This document shows positions 1-7,781 of a stretch of 64,000 nt of DNA, one piece after another (positions within the stretch are counted from its first letter, which is position 1; every line of letters begins with the position of its first letter). The stretch covers positions 124,001-188,000 of the forward strand of contig NZ_BDDE01000025.1 of assembly GCF_008327685.1 (NCBI RefSeq), written 5' to 3'. Under the pieces are notes generated by a model, which saw only the letters and a program-made list of their open reading frames with translations, ran no database searches and had not been told where the DNA came from. A program made the translations under genes and the position numbers. This stretch comes from Actinomadura sp. K4S16 (GTDB lineage: Bacteria > Actinomycetota > Actinomycetes > Streptosporangiales > Streptosporangiaceae).

Positions 1-2738
1 CGCCGTCCTGGTTCGAGACGGGCCTGACGTCCCAGAACGACTGGCGGGGCGGTTGGATCGGCCAGAAGGACTGGCAGGTCGCGGGCAAGAAACCCGCCCC
101 GATCGTGGTGAAGCTGCCGAAGACCACCGCGCGCTACGTCCGCCTGGACGTGACGAAGCTGGGCCTGCCCAAGGTCGAGCAGCTGCCGGACAAGACCTGG
201 CGGCTCCAGCTCGCCGAACTGGAGGTGCGCAGTTCCGGCGACCCGGAGACCAACCTCGCCAAGGGCAGGACCGTGACCGCGTCCGACAACGGCGGCAACG
301 TCAACCGCAAGTGGTTGACCCGCTACCTGACCGACGGCACGCAGACGACCAACCAGGAGTTCGCCGGCTGGTCGAGCTCCGCCTACGGCAAGGCGGACGT
401 CTCCGACAAGCCGCTCACCCTCACCGTGGACCTCCAGGCGGCCAAGGACTTCGACGAGGTCCTCCTCTACCCGCGCACGGACCAGGGCATCGAGGGCGGC
501 AAGGTCCCGTACGCGCCCGTCGACTTCTCGGTCGCCGCCTCCGACGCCGCCGAGGGGCCCTTCACGACGAGGGCGGCCGTCACCGGCCAGGAGCCGCCCG
601 AGTCGCCCGTCCCCGAGGCCCTGCCGATCTTCGCGAAGGACTTCGGGCTGCCCGGCGGCGTCCGCAGCGCCCGCCTCTACGTCGCCGGCCTCGGCGTCTA
701 CGAGGCCCGGCTGAACGGGCGCCGCGTCGGCGACGCCGAACTGGAACCGGCCAACACCGGGTTCAAGAAGCGCGTCCAGTACGCGACCTACGACGTCACG
801 AACATGCTCCGCTCCGGCACCAACACGCTCGGCGTCGAGCTGGGCAACGGCATCGCCAACGTGATCTCGACCCCCGACCGGTACCGCAAGTTCACCGGGA
901 CGATCAGCGACCCCAAGCTGATGGCCCAGCTGGAGGTCGCCCTCTCCGACGGCCGCGTCGTGCGGGTCGCCAGCGACGGCACGTGGAAGACCGTCCTCGG
1001 GCCCGTCACGTTCTCCAACTGGTACGGGGGCGAGGACCACGACGCCCGCCGCGAGCGTCCCGGCTGGGACAGGCCGGGCGCGTCCCGCTCCGGTTGGGAG
1101 GCGGCCGTCCCCGTCGCGGCGCCGGGCGCGCTGAGCGGCCGCACGGCCGAACCGGTCCGCGTGGTCGAGACGCTGGAGGGCCGCCAGGTCGGGGCGGGTG
1201 ACGGCTACCGGGTGTTCGACGTCGGCCGCAACATCGCGGGCCGTCCCGAGATCACCGTCGAGGCCCCGGCCGGGACGTCCGTGCGGGTCCTGCCGTCCGA
1301 GAGCCTCAAGGACGGCCGCGCGTTCCAGTCGATGAGCAACGTCGGGGCGCCCATCTGGGACGAGTACACGACGCGCACCGCGGGTTCCGAGACGTGGCAT
1401 CCGCAGTTCTCCTACCACGGCTTCCGCTACCTGGAGGTGCGCGGCCTGCCCGAGGGCGCGACGATATCCGTGCGGGGGCAGGTGCTGCGCGCCGACAACG
1501 ACTCCGCGGGCTCGTTCAGCTCGTCCAGCGACCTCCTCAACGGCATCCACGGGCTGATCCGCCGTGCGATCGAGGGCAACATGACGAGCGTCCTCACCGA
1601 CTGCCCGAGCCGGGAGAAGCTCGGCTGGCTGGAGCAGACCCACCTCGTCGGCGACGCGCTCGCCGCCAACTACGACGTGCACGCCCAGCTCCGCAAGATC
1701 GTCCAGGACATGGCGGACGCGCAGACCGAGACCGGGCTCGTCCCGTCCACGGTCCCCGACTACACGGTCCTTCCGGGCACCTACAGGGACGACTCCAACT
1801 GGGGCGGCGCGTTCGTCGCCGTCCCGTGGCAGCTCTACCTGAACTACGGCGACACCGAGACCATGCGGACGTACTACGACGCGATGAAGCGGTACGCCGC
1901 GTACATCGAGGGCCGCGTCTCCGACGGGCTGACCGACTACACCCTGGGCGACTGGTTCACCCCCGACCGCACGTTCCCCAAGGTCGTCTCGGGGACGTAC
2001 GGCTGGTGGCGGATCGCCGACACCATGTCCAGGATCGCAGGCGCGCTGGGCGACGAGGCGGGCGCCGCCGCCTACCGCGCCAAGGCCGACAGGAGCGCCA
2101 AGGCCCTCTCGGACAAGCTCTACGACCCCGCGACCGGCACCTTCGGGGGCGGCGGCCAGGGCGCCGAGGCCATCGCGCTGGACATGGGGGCCGTGCCCGC
2201 CGACCAGCGCCAGAGGCTGCTCGACCACCTGGTCGGCAGCATCCGCGACGCGGGCCACCACCTGCTGCTCGGTGAGATCTCGCTGCCGTCGGCGTTCCGG
2301 GTCCTCCCGGACGAGGTGATCTACAAGATCGCGACGCGGACGGACAGCCCGAGCTACGGGTACCAGGTCGTCCACGGGAACACCGCCCTGGGCGAGTCGT
2401 GGGACGGCGGCGCCGGCCAGTCGCAGAACCACTTCATGCTCGGCTCGATCGACTCCTGGTTCTCCGGCCGCCTCGCCGGCATCCGGCAGGCGCCCGGCTC
2501 CGCCGGGTACCGCGAGCTGGTCATCGACCCGGCCGTGGTCGGCGACCTGACCAGCGCCTCCGCCACCCGGCGGACGCCGTTCGGCGAGGTCCGCTCCTCC
2601 TGGACGCTGGAGGACGGCGAGATCACCCTGAAGGTCACGGTCCCGCCGGGCAGCACCGCCCAGGTGCACGTCCCGGGCACCGCCGAGCCGACGACGGTCG
2701 GCTCCGGCACCCACACCTTCCACGGCACCGTCTCCTGA
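1..2738 (+). CDS. Alpha-L-rhamnosidase (GH78), 5' end outside the window
   Basis: Open from the first bases of the window (frame of position 3), so about 911 residues of a longer protein are visible. It probably releases terminal L-rhamnose from plant or microbial glycans. Order of parts: end of an N-terminal segment with the GH78-typical W.GGWIG pattern, a discoidin/F5-8C-like beta domain (about 120-700 nt), a rhamnosidase N-terminal beta domain (YxARLNGxxVG, about 690-900), then the (alpha/alpha)6 barrel with DCPSREKLGW (about 1600) and GESWDGGAGQSQNH (about 2390), the places where GH78 enzymes carry their acidic catalytic residues, and a C-terminal beta domain ending at 2738. The first domain is inserted within the rhamnosidase frame, which is common in actinobacterial secreted members. 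No signal peptide can be judged because the start is missing. A strong hairpin follows the stop. Confidence 0.93.
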   Translation, partial: PSWFETGLTSQNDWRGGWIGQKDWQVAGKKPAPIVVKLPKTTARYVRLDVTKLGLPKVEQLPDKTWRLQLAELEVRSSGDPETNLAKGRTVTASDNGGNVNRKWLTRYLTDGTQTTNQEFAGWSSSAYGKADVSDKPLTLTVDLQAAKDFDEVLLYPRTDQGIEGGKVPYAPVDFSVAASDAAEGPFTTRAAVTGQEPPESPVPEALPIFAKDFGLPGGVRSARLYVAGLGVYEARLNGRRVGDAELEPANTGFKKRVQYATYDVTNMLRSGTNTLGVELGNGIANVISTPDRYRKFTGTISDPKLMAQLEVALSDGRVVRVASDGTWKTVLGPVTFSNWYGGEDHDARRERPGWDRPGASRSGWEAAVPVAAPGALSGRTAEPVRVVETLEGRQVGAGDGYRVFDVGRNIAGRPEITVEAPAGTSVRVLPSESLKDGRAFQSMSNVGAPIWDEYTTRTAGSETWHPQFSYHGFRYLEVRGLPEGATISVRGQVLRADNDSAGSFSSSSDLLNGIHGLIRRAIEGNMTSVLTDCPSREKLGWLEQTHLVGDALAANYDVHAQLRKIVQDMADAQTETGLVPSTVPDYTVLPGTYRDDSNWGGAFVAVPWQLYLNYGDTETMRTYYDAMKRYAAYIEGRVSDGLTDYTLGDWFTPDRTFPKVVSGTYGWWRIADTMSRIAGALGDEAGAAAYRAKADRSAKALSDKLYDPATGTFGGGGQGAEAIALDMGAVPADQRQRLLDHLVGSIRDAGHHLLLGEISLPSAFRVLPDEVIYKIATRTDSPSYGYQVVHGNTALGESWDGGAGQSQNHFMLGSIDSWFSGRLAGIRQAPGSAGYRELVIDPAVVGDLTSASATRRTPFGEVRSSWTLEDGEITLKVTVPPGSTAQVHVPGTAEPTTVGSGTHTFHGTVS

Positions 2739-2745
2739 CGCACCA

Positions 2746-2776
2746 TCCGGTGGGCCGCGCCCCGCGGCCCACCGGA
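2746..2776 (+). terminator. Rho-independent-like hairpin after the rhamnosidase gene
   Basis: Perfect 13-bp stem (TCCGGTGGGCCGC, 2746-2758, with its complement 2764-2776) and a 5-nt loop, 7 nt after the stop codon. There is no T tract, as is usual for actinobacterial hairpin terminators. Confidence 0.75.
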
Positions 2777-2807
2777 CCGGCGCCTTGCCTGCGGTCACGA
2801 ATATTGA

Positions 2808-2826
2808 TAGTCAGAGACTGTGACTA
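2808..2826. promoter_or_regulatory. Inverted repeat over the marR start codon (probable operator)
   Basis: TAGTCA (2808-2813), 7-nt spacer, TGACTA (2821-2826); inside it AGTC-aga-GACT forms a second small dyad. The GTG start at 2820 lies within the repeat. MarR proteins commonly bind palindromes at their own promoter, so autorepression is likely (inference). Confidence 0.6.
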
Positions 2827-3296
2827 AAGATGGACGGGACCGCGCGGCCCAGGGGCGCGGCGCCCCCGACCTCGGCATGCTGGCGGGTCAGCTGATGCGG
2901 GCGCTCCAGGAGGAGCTGTTCCACCGGCTCGCCGAGGAGGGGCACCCCGACGTCCGGCCGCGGCACGGAACCGTCCTCGCCTTTCTGGACCCCGCGGGCG
3001 TGCGCGCGACCGAGCTGTCGGCCCGCTCCGGGCAGCACAAGCAGATCGTCGGCACGATCGTGGACGAGCTGGTGGAGCTCGGGTACGTCCTCCGCGAACC
3101 CGACCCCGCCGACCGCCGCGCCAAGCGGGTCGTCCCCACCGAGCGCGGACTCGACGAGATCGCCAAGGCCCGCGCGATCCTCGCCGGCATCGAGGACCGC
3201 CACCGGCGCGCCCTCGGCGACGAGCGCTACGCCGTCTTCAAGGACGCGTTCCACGAGATCGCGCGGTCACAGCGCGCCTGGGACCGGGACGCCTGA
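2820..3296 (+). CDS. MarR family transcriptional regulator
   Basis: 158 residues, the normal size of a MarR protein. The winged helix-turn-helix is visible around residues 45-105 (ATELSARSGQHKQIVGTIVDELVELGYV followed in family style by the wing PDPADRRAKRVVPTERG, split here only for naming), and the N- and C-terminal helices would form the dimer interface. The GTG start at 2820 has no Shine-Dalgarno sequence and sits inside a palindrome, so the mRNA may be leaderless. The downstream aldo/keto reductase is on the same strand about 100 nt away and could be a target, though it has its own good ribosome site. The ligand cannot be told from sequence. Confidence 0.9.
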   Translation: MTKDGRDRAAQGRGAPDLGMLAGQLMRALQEELFHRLAEEGHPDVRPRHGTVLAFLDPAGVRATELSARSGQHKQIVGTIVDELVELGYVLREPDPADRRAKRVVPTERGLDEIAKARAILAGIEDRHRRALGDERYAVFKDAFHEIARSQRAWDRDA

Positions 3297-3310
3297 CGCG
3301 GCCTCCGGGC

Positions 3311-3328
3311 CGGGGCGCGGTCGCCCCG
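3311..3328 (+). terminator. Short GC hairpin after marR
   Basis: CGGGGCG-CGGT-CGCCCCG, a 7-bp perfect stem with 4-nt loop, 14 nt after the marR stop and about 65 nt before the reductase start. It may be a terminator or attenuator; it is short and could be chance in such GC-rich DNA. Confidence 0.4.
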
Positions 3329-3394
3329 CCATGTTTGACGGCACGTCGCTGGGCAGGAGAGCGCACGGCACACAGTCGAGGAAGGAGGGACACC

Positions 3395-4225
3395 GTGACC
3401 GTACCGAAGGTGGATCTCATCGACGGGACCGCGATGCCGCAGCTCGGCTTCGGGGTCTTCCAGGTGGGGAACGACGAGGCCGAGAGCGCCGTGGCGACCG
3501 CCCTGCGGAACGGCTACCGCAGCATCGACACCGCGAGCGTCTACGGCAACGAGGACGGCGTCGGGCGCGCCCTGCGCGCGTCGGGGCTGCCGCGCGAGGA
3601 GCTGTTCGTCACCAGCAAGGTGTGGAACAGCGACCAGGGCTACGACGACACGATGCGCGCCTACGAGGCGAGCCTGTCCCGCCTCGGCCTGGAGTACCTG
3701 GACCTCTACCTCATCCACTGGCCGATGCCGGGCCGCGGCCTGTACCTGGAGACATGGCGGGCGCTGGAGCGGCTGAAGCACGACGGCCGGGTCCGGTCGA
3801 TCGGCGTCTCCAACTTCACGGTCGAGACGCTGCGCCGGATCCTCGACGAGGCCGACGTCGTCCCCGCCGTCAACCAGATCGAGCTGCACCCGTACTTCCA
3901 GCAGGACGGGCTGCGCGCCTTCCACCGAGACCACGGCATCCGCACCGAGGCGTGGGCGCCGCTCGGGCAGGGCCACGGGCTCCTGGACGACCCCGCGCTC
4001 GACCGCATCGCCCAGGCCCGCGGCCGCACTCCCGCGCAGATCGCGCTCCGCTGGCAGTTGGAGATCGGGAACGTCGTGATCCCGAAGTCGGTGACGCCCT
4101 CCCGGATCGCCGAGAACATCGACGTGTTCGGGTTCGAGCTGACGACGGACGACATGAAGGCGATCGGCGAGATGGACAAGGGCGTCCGGTTCGGGCCCGA
4201 CCCGGCGACCTTCGAGACGGACTAG
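3395..4225 (+). CDS. Aldo/keto reductase
   Basis: 276 residues, an NADPH-dependent reductase of the 2,5-diketo-gluconate-reductase-like branch. The catalytic tetrad is readable: Asp and Tyr in SIDTASVYGNEDGVG, Lys in TSKVWN, His in YLIHWP. The signature GVSNF and NQIELHPYFQQ and the cofactor-binding IPKSVTPSRIAEN with ENIDVFGFELT follow in the usual order. A longer in-frame start at 3335 exists, but GTG 3395 is preceded by AAGGAGGG at 3382-3389 and begins with the family-typical short strand before MPQLGFG. It converges with the methyltransferase gene, one base away. Physiological substrate unknown. Confidence 0.93.
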   Translation: MTVPKVDLIDGTAMPQLGFGVFQVGNDEAESAVATALRNGYRSIDTASVYGNEDGVGRALRASGLPREELFVTSKVWNSDQGYDDTMRAYEASLSRLGLEYLDLYLIHWPMPGRGLYLETWRALERLKHDGRVRSIGVSNFTVETLRRILDEADVVPAVNQIELHPYFQQDGLRAFHRDHGIRTEAWAPLGQGHGLLDDPALDRIAQARGRTPAQIALRWQLEIGNVVIPKSVTPSRIAENIDVFGFELTTDDMKAIGEMDKGVRFGPDPATFETD

Positions 4226-4226
4226 C

Positions 4227-5045
4227 TCAGCCCGCGCCGGGCCGCGTCAGCTCCCCGACGCCGACGAGCCCCGCGAACTGCTCGCCGTCGGTCTTGACGC
4301 CCCCGTCCAGCCATTCGCGGGGACCGGTGAGCCCCGGGTGCAGCAGGTCGAAGCCGTCGAAGAACTCCAGGATGCGGGCGCGGGGACGGGCGCCGAGCCG
4401 CGCGCTGGCGTCCTTGTAGACGCGCTCGGCCTCGGCCATCCGCTCGGGGAAGGCGTCCGACGCCAGGTGCGAGAGGATCAGGCGGCTGCCGGGCGCCAGC
4501 GCGTCCCGGTAGCGGGCGACGAGCGCGTGCGGATCTTCGGCGTCGTCCACGAAGTGGAGCACCGACACCAGCAGCAGGGCCACCGGCTCGGAGAAGTCGA
4601 GCAGGTCGGCCACGACCGGGTGGCCGAGGACGTCGTCCGGGCGGCGCAGGTCGGCCTCGGCGAACCCCACGTTCCCCGCGTCGGCGAGCAGCGCCCGGCC
4701 GTGCGCGCACACGACCGGGTCGTAGTCGACGTAGACGACCCGCGAGTCCGGGCGGGCCGGCGTCGCGGCCTCGTGCACGTTCTCCCGCGTGGGCAGCCCG
4801 GACCCGAGGTCGAGGAACTGCCGGATCCCGGCCCCGGCGGCGTCCCGCACCGCGCCGCCGAGGAAGGCGCGGTTGAGCCGGACGCCCCGCACCACCCGCC
4901 CCTCGGAGATCTCCACCACGCGCTGGGCGGCCTCCCGGTCGGCGGCGAAGTTGTCCTTGCCGCCGAGCCAGTAGTCGTACATCCGCGCCACGTTGGGCGA
5001 GGAGGCGTCGAGACCGGCGGAGGCCCCGCCCGAGAAGTCGGTCAC
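4227..5045 (-). CDS. SAM-dependent methyltransferase, S-adenosyl methyltransferase (PF04672-like)
   Basis: 272 residues. N-terminal NVARMYDYWLGGKDNFAADR is the hallmark of this actinobacterial family; the SAM motif FLDLGSGLPTRENVHE and the second acidic motif VVYVDYDPVV follow, then a Rossmann core with LLVSVLHFVDD and a C-terminal segment containing EFFDGFDLLHPGL. Family members are abundant in Streptomyces and relatives and their substrates are mostly unknown. The GTG start at 5045 was chosen because homologous proteins begin a few residues before the NVARMYDYWLGG helix; the open frame continues upstream to 5237 without family similarity. Confidence 0.88.
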   Translation of the reverse strand: MTDFSGGASAGLDASSPNVARMYDYWLGGKDNFAADREAAQRVVEISEGRVVRGVRLNRAFLGGAVRDAAGAGIRQFLDLGSGLPTRENVHEAATPARPDSRVVYVDYDPVVCAHGRALLADAGNVGFAEADLRRPDDVLGHPVVADLLDFSEPVALLLVSVLHFVDDAEDPHALVARYRDALAPGSRLILSHLASDAFPERMAEAERVYKDASARLGARPRARILEFFDGFDLLHPGLTGPREWLDGGVKTDGEQFAGLVGVGELTRPGAG

Positions 5046-5162
5046 CGGCTCATGATCGGGCAACGGCCCCCGGGCGGCAACACGAACGCCGCATCCGGCC
5101 CGGTGACCGCCTGGGAACCCACGTGGTCGTGGCTTTAAGTAGCGATACGTAACGTTCCGTGC

Positions 5163-5381
5163 ATGGGGGAGGAGCAGGGGACCTGGACGGGGCCGGGCGG
5201 GTTGCGGGTGACGGCGGTGCGGCTCACCGGCGCGCACCGGGTGTGGGCGGACTTCGCGGGCGTGCGGGGCGCGACCGCGCTGCTGGTGACGCGGGACGGC
5301 GTGCCCGTGGGCCGCGGGTACTACCCGTCGGTCGCGGAGCTCGCCGAGGTGGTCGACCTCGCGGAGCTGCGCTCCGGGTGA
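5163..5381 (+). CDS. Small hypothetical protein (72 aa)
   Basis: Not recognised as a named family. Basic-to-neutral 72-residue protein starting MGEEQGTWTGPGG, with short predicted strands around RVTAVRLTG, ATALLVTRDGVPVGRGYYP and a C-terminal acidic helix VAELAEVVDLAEL. Third codon positions are almost all G/C, which supports coding. It is divergent from the methyltransferase gene and separated by about 117 nt holding AT-richer sequence with TACGTA and AACGTT dyads (about 5146-5158) just upstream of the ATG. Similar short proteins next to regulators are common in actinobacteria; function cannot be inferred. Confidence 0.6.
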   Translation: MGEEQGTWTGPGGLRVTAVRLTGAHRVWADFAGVRGATALLVTRDGVPVGRGYYPSVAELAEVVDLAELRSG

Positions 5382-5423
5382 GCGGGTTGCGCGGACGGCC
5401 CCCGCGCGTGTAGTCGGTTACCC

Positions 5424-6329
5424 GTGGAAGAGCGCAGGTGGGACGTGGCCGTGGTCGGATCGCTCAACGCGGACCTCGTGGTGGGCGTGGAGCGGCGGCC
5501 CGCGCCGGGGGAGACGGTGCTCGGGTCCGACCTGGCCACGCATCCGGGCGGCAAGGGCGCGAACCAGGCGGTCGCGGCGGCGCGGCTCGGCGCCCGGACC
5601 GCGATCGTCGGCCGGGTCGGCGACGACGGGCACGGCGAACTGCTGCGCGGCGCCCTGGCCGCCGACGGCGTGGACCTCGCGCACCTGGTGACCACGCCGG
5701 GCGTCCCGACCGGCGTCGCGCTGATCACGGTCGGGCCGGACGGCGACAACAGCATCGTCGTCTCGCCCGGCGCCAACGCCCGGCTCGGCCCCGCCGACGT
5801 CGAGGCGGCCCGCGCGCTGATCGAGAGCGCGCCGGTGGTGTCCTTCCAGATGGAGGTGCCGCCGGCCGCGGTGGAGGCCGCCGCCGGAGTCGCCGCCGGG
5901 GCGGGCCGCCGGGTCGTGCTCAACCTCTCGCCGGCCGCGCCAGTCCCGGACGACCTGCTCGCCCTCTGCGACCCCCTCGTCGTCAACGAGCACGAGGCCG
6001 CCTTCCTGCTCGGCGGGAACGGCGACCCGGCGCGGATGGCGGCGGCGCTGGTCGAGTCCGGGGCGCGCTCGGCCGCCGTCACGGTCGGCGCCGACGGCGT
6101 CGTCGTCGCGGACGGCCGGGGCACGGCCGCCGTCCCGTCCCCGCGGTCGGAGGCGGTCGACACCACCGGCGCCGGGGACGCCTTCACCGCCGCGCTGTGC
6201 CTGCGGCTCGCGCGCGGCGACTCCCTGCGGGACGCGGCCCGCCTCGCCACCCGCGCGGGCGCCGCCGCCGTCCGCCGCCGCGGCGCGCAGAGTTCGTTCC
6301 CCACGCCGGACGAGCTGCCCGCCCTCTAG
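5424..6329 (+). CDS. rbsK: Ribokinase (PfkB family)
   Basis: 301 residues; phosphorylates D-ribose (or a similar sugar) with ATP to the 5-phosphate. Seen: N-terminal VVGSLNADLVV, the PfkB signature 1 region HPGGKGANQAVAAARLG, NEHEAAFLLGG, and signature 2 DTTGAGDAFTAALCLRLA containing the catalytic Asp and anion-hole Gly-Ala-Gly. All hallmark residues of ribokinase rather than fructokinase (NADLVV, GGKGANQA) are present. The GTG start has no clear ribosome site; TAGTCG stands 7 nt upstream, compatible with leaderless expression. No ribose transporter genes are adjacent. Confidence 0.93.
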   Translation: MEERRWDVAVVGSLNADLVVGVERRPAPGETVLGSDLATHPGGKGANQAVAAARLGARTAIVGRVGDDGHGELLRGALAADGVDLAHLVTTPGVPTGVALITVGPDGDNSIVVSPGANARLGPADVEAARALIESAPVVSFQMEVPPAAVEAAAGVAAGAGRRVVLNLSPAAPVPDDLLALCDPLVVNEHEAAFLLGGNGDPARMAAALVESGARSAAVTVGADGVVVADGRGTAAVPSPRSEAVDTTGAGDAFTAALCLRLARGDSLRDAARLATRAGAAAVRRRGAQSSFPTPDELPAL

Positions 6330-6330
6330 C

Positions 6331-6759
6331 TCAGCGGTCCGTCCGGGCGCGCAGCCGGTACAGCTCGTCGGCGGCGTCGTGGACGTCCGAGCCCAGGTCG
6401 AACGCGCTGAGCAGGTACAGGTCGTCGGCGGTCTCGATCTCCAGGATGCGCGTGTGCAGCAGGAGCCGGCGCCGCTCGTCGACCCGGATGGAGACCACCT
6501 GGTCCCAGCGGAGGCGGCGGCGCCCGGCGTAGCCGGTCACGACGGTGAGGCCGTCGCCGTCGGCGGCGAGGCGGACGGGGGCGACCAGGTCGCGCAGCGC
6601 GAGCGCGTTCAGCCCGATGGCCGCCGCGCCCGCGAGGAACAGGAACTGGGGGTCGTGGGAGTACAGGACGAGCAGCGCCGTGACGGCGGCCGCGGCGGCG
6701 CACTTGACCACCACGTGACCTGGCGGTACGCGCCACCGCCGCTCCTGACCCGGCTCCAT
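6331..6759 (-). CDS. PH-domain-like small membrane protein
   Basis: 142 residues. Two hydrophobic segments near the N-terminus (about residues 14-32 and 38-52) are followed by a bacterial PH-like beta domain with LTVVTGYAGRRRLRWDQVVSIRVDE and RILEIETADDLYLLSAFDLG, as in actinobacterial small PH proteins that sit at the inner face of the membrane. ATG 6759 is preferred; ATG 6771 and 6798 are in frame upstream. Its stop is one base from the ribokinase stop (convergent), and it is divergent from the Ppx/GppA gene with 65 nt between. Role unknown. Confidence 0.75.
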   Translation of the reverse strand: MEPGQERRWRVPPGHVVVKCAAAAAVTALLVLYSHDPQFLFLAGAAAIGLNALALRDLVAPVRLAADGDGLTVVTGYAGRRRLRWDQVVSIRVDERRRLLLHTRILEIETADDLYLLSAFDLGSDVHDAADELYRLRARTDR

Positions 6760-6824
6760 GCCCGAGACCATAGCCGCACCCGGGGCCTGCCCGCGCATCG
6801 GAGCGGTCCGATACCGTCGGGGCC

Positions 6825-7751
6825 ATGCGACTCGGTGTGCTGGACGTGGGCTCGAACACGGTGCATCTCCTCGTGGTGGACGCCCATCAGGGCGCGCGCC
6901 CCCTCGCCGCGTACTCCCACAAGGCGGAACTCCGGCTCGCCGACCACCTGGACGGCGACCGGCTCTCCGAGGAGGGCGAGACGCTGCTGCGCGACTTCGT
7001 CGACGAGGCGCTGCAGGTCGCCGAGGACAAGGGCGTCGAGGACCTGGTCGCGTTCGCCACCTCCGCCGTCCGCGACGCCTCCAACGGCGAGGAGGTGCTG
7101 GCGCGGATCCGCGAGGACAAGCGGATCGACATCCGGGCGCTGTCCGGCGAGGAGGAGGCGCGGCTGACGTTCCTCGCCGTCCGCCGCTGGTTCGGCTGGT
7201 CCTCGGGGCGGCTGCTGGTGGTGGACATCGGCGGCGGCTCGCTGGAGGTCGCCTCCGGCATCGACGAGGAGCCGGACGTGGCGTTCTCCCTGCCGCTCGG
7301 CGCCGGCCGGCTCACCCGCGACCGGTTCACCGCCGACCCGCCGCCCGCCGAGGAGGTCCGCGGCCTGCGCCGGCACGTCCGCACGGAGATCGCGCGCCGG
7401 GTCGGGGACGTCGCCCGGTACGGGCCCCCCGACCACGCGGTCGCCACGTCCAAGACGTTCAAGCAGCTCGCCCGGATCGGCGGCGCCGCCCCCACCGGCG
7501 ACGGGCCCTACCAGCGGCGCGTCCTGTCCGGCGGTGACCTCACCGACTGGACGGACAAGCTCGCCGCGATGCCCTCCGCCGAGCGCGCCGAGCTGCCCGG
7601 GGTGTCCGAGCGGCGCGCCGCCCAGCTGCTCGCGGGCGCGATCGTCGCGGACGCCGCGATGGACCTGTTCGAGCTGCGGGAGCTGGAGATCTGCCCGTGG
7701 GCGCTGCGCGAGGGCGTCATCCTCCGCCGCCTCGACATGATCACCGGCTGA
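6825..7751 (+). CDS. Ppx/GppA family phosphatase (exopolyphosphatase-like)
   Basis: 308 residues, the size of the short actinobacterial Ppx type. The two actin-fold phosphate loops are visible: [14 protein letters not shown] at the start and [14 protein letters not shown] near residue 135; between them [16 protein letters not shown] and [10 protein letters not shown] are typical of the family. Members hydrolyse polyphosphate or pppGpp; short forms often lack the extra C-terminal domain, as here. TACCGT lies 7 nt before the ATG, indicating leaderless transcription. It converges with the kinase gene downstream. Confidence 0.92.
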   Translation: MRLGVLDVGSNTVHLLVVDAHQGARPLAAYSHKAELRLADHLDGDRLSEEGETLLRDFVDEALQVAEDKGVEDLVAFATSAVRDASNGEEVLARIREDKRIDIRALSGEEEARLTFLAVRRWFGWSSGRLLVVDIGGGSLEVASGIDEEPDVAFSLPLGAGRLTRDRFTADPPPAEEVRGLRRHVRTEIARRVGDVARYGPPDHAVATSKTFKQLARIGGAAPTGDGPYQRRVLSGGDLTDWTDKLAAMPSAERAELPGVSERRAAQLLAGAIVADAAMDLFELRELEICPWALREGVILRRLDMITG

Positions 7752-7781
7752 GCGCCGGCGCTCCGAGCACCGGGCCCGCTC

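Noticed and set aside
7750-7763. GAGCGCCGGCGCTC palindrome at the end of the Ppx/GppA gene as terminator
   Set aside because: Symmetrical without loop, at most a 5-bp stem, overlaps the stop codon and is easily explained by GC-rich chance.
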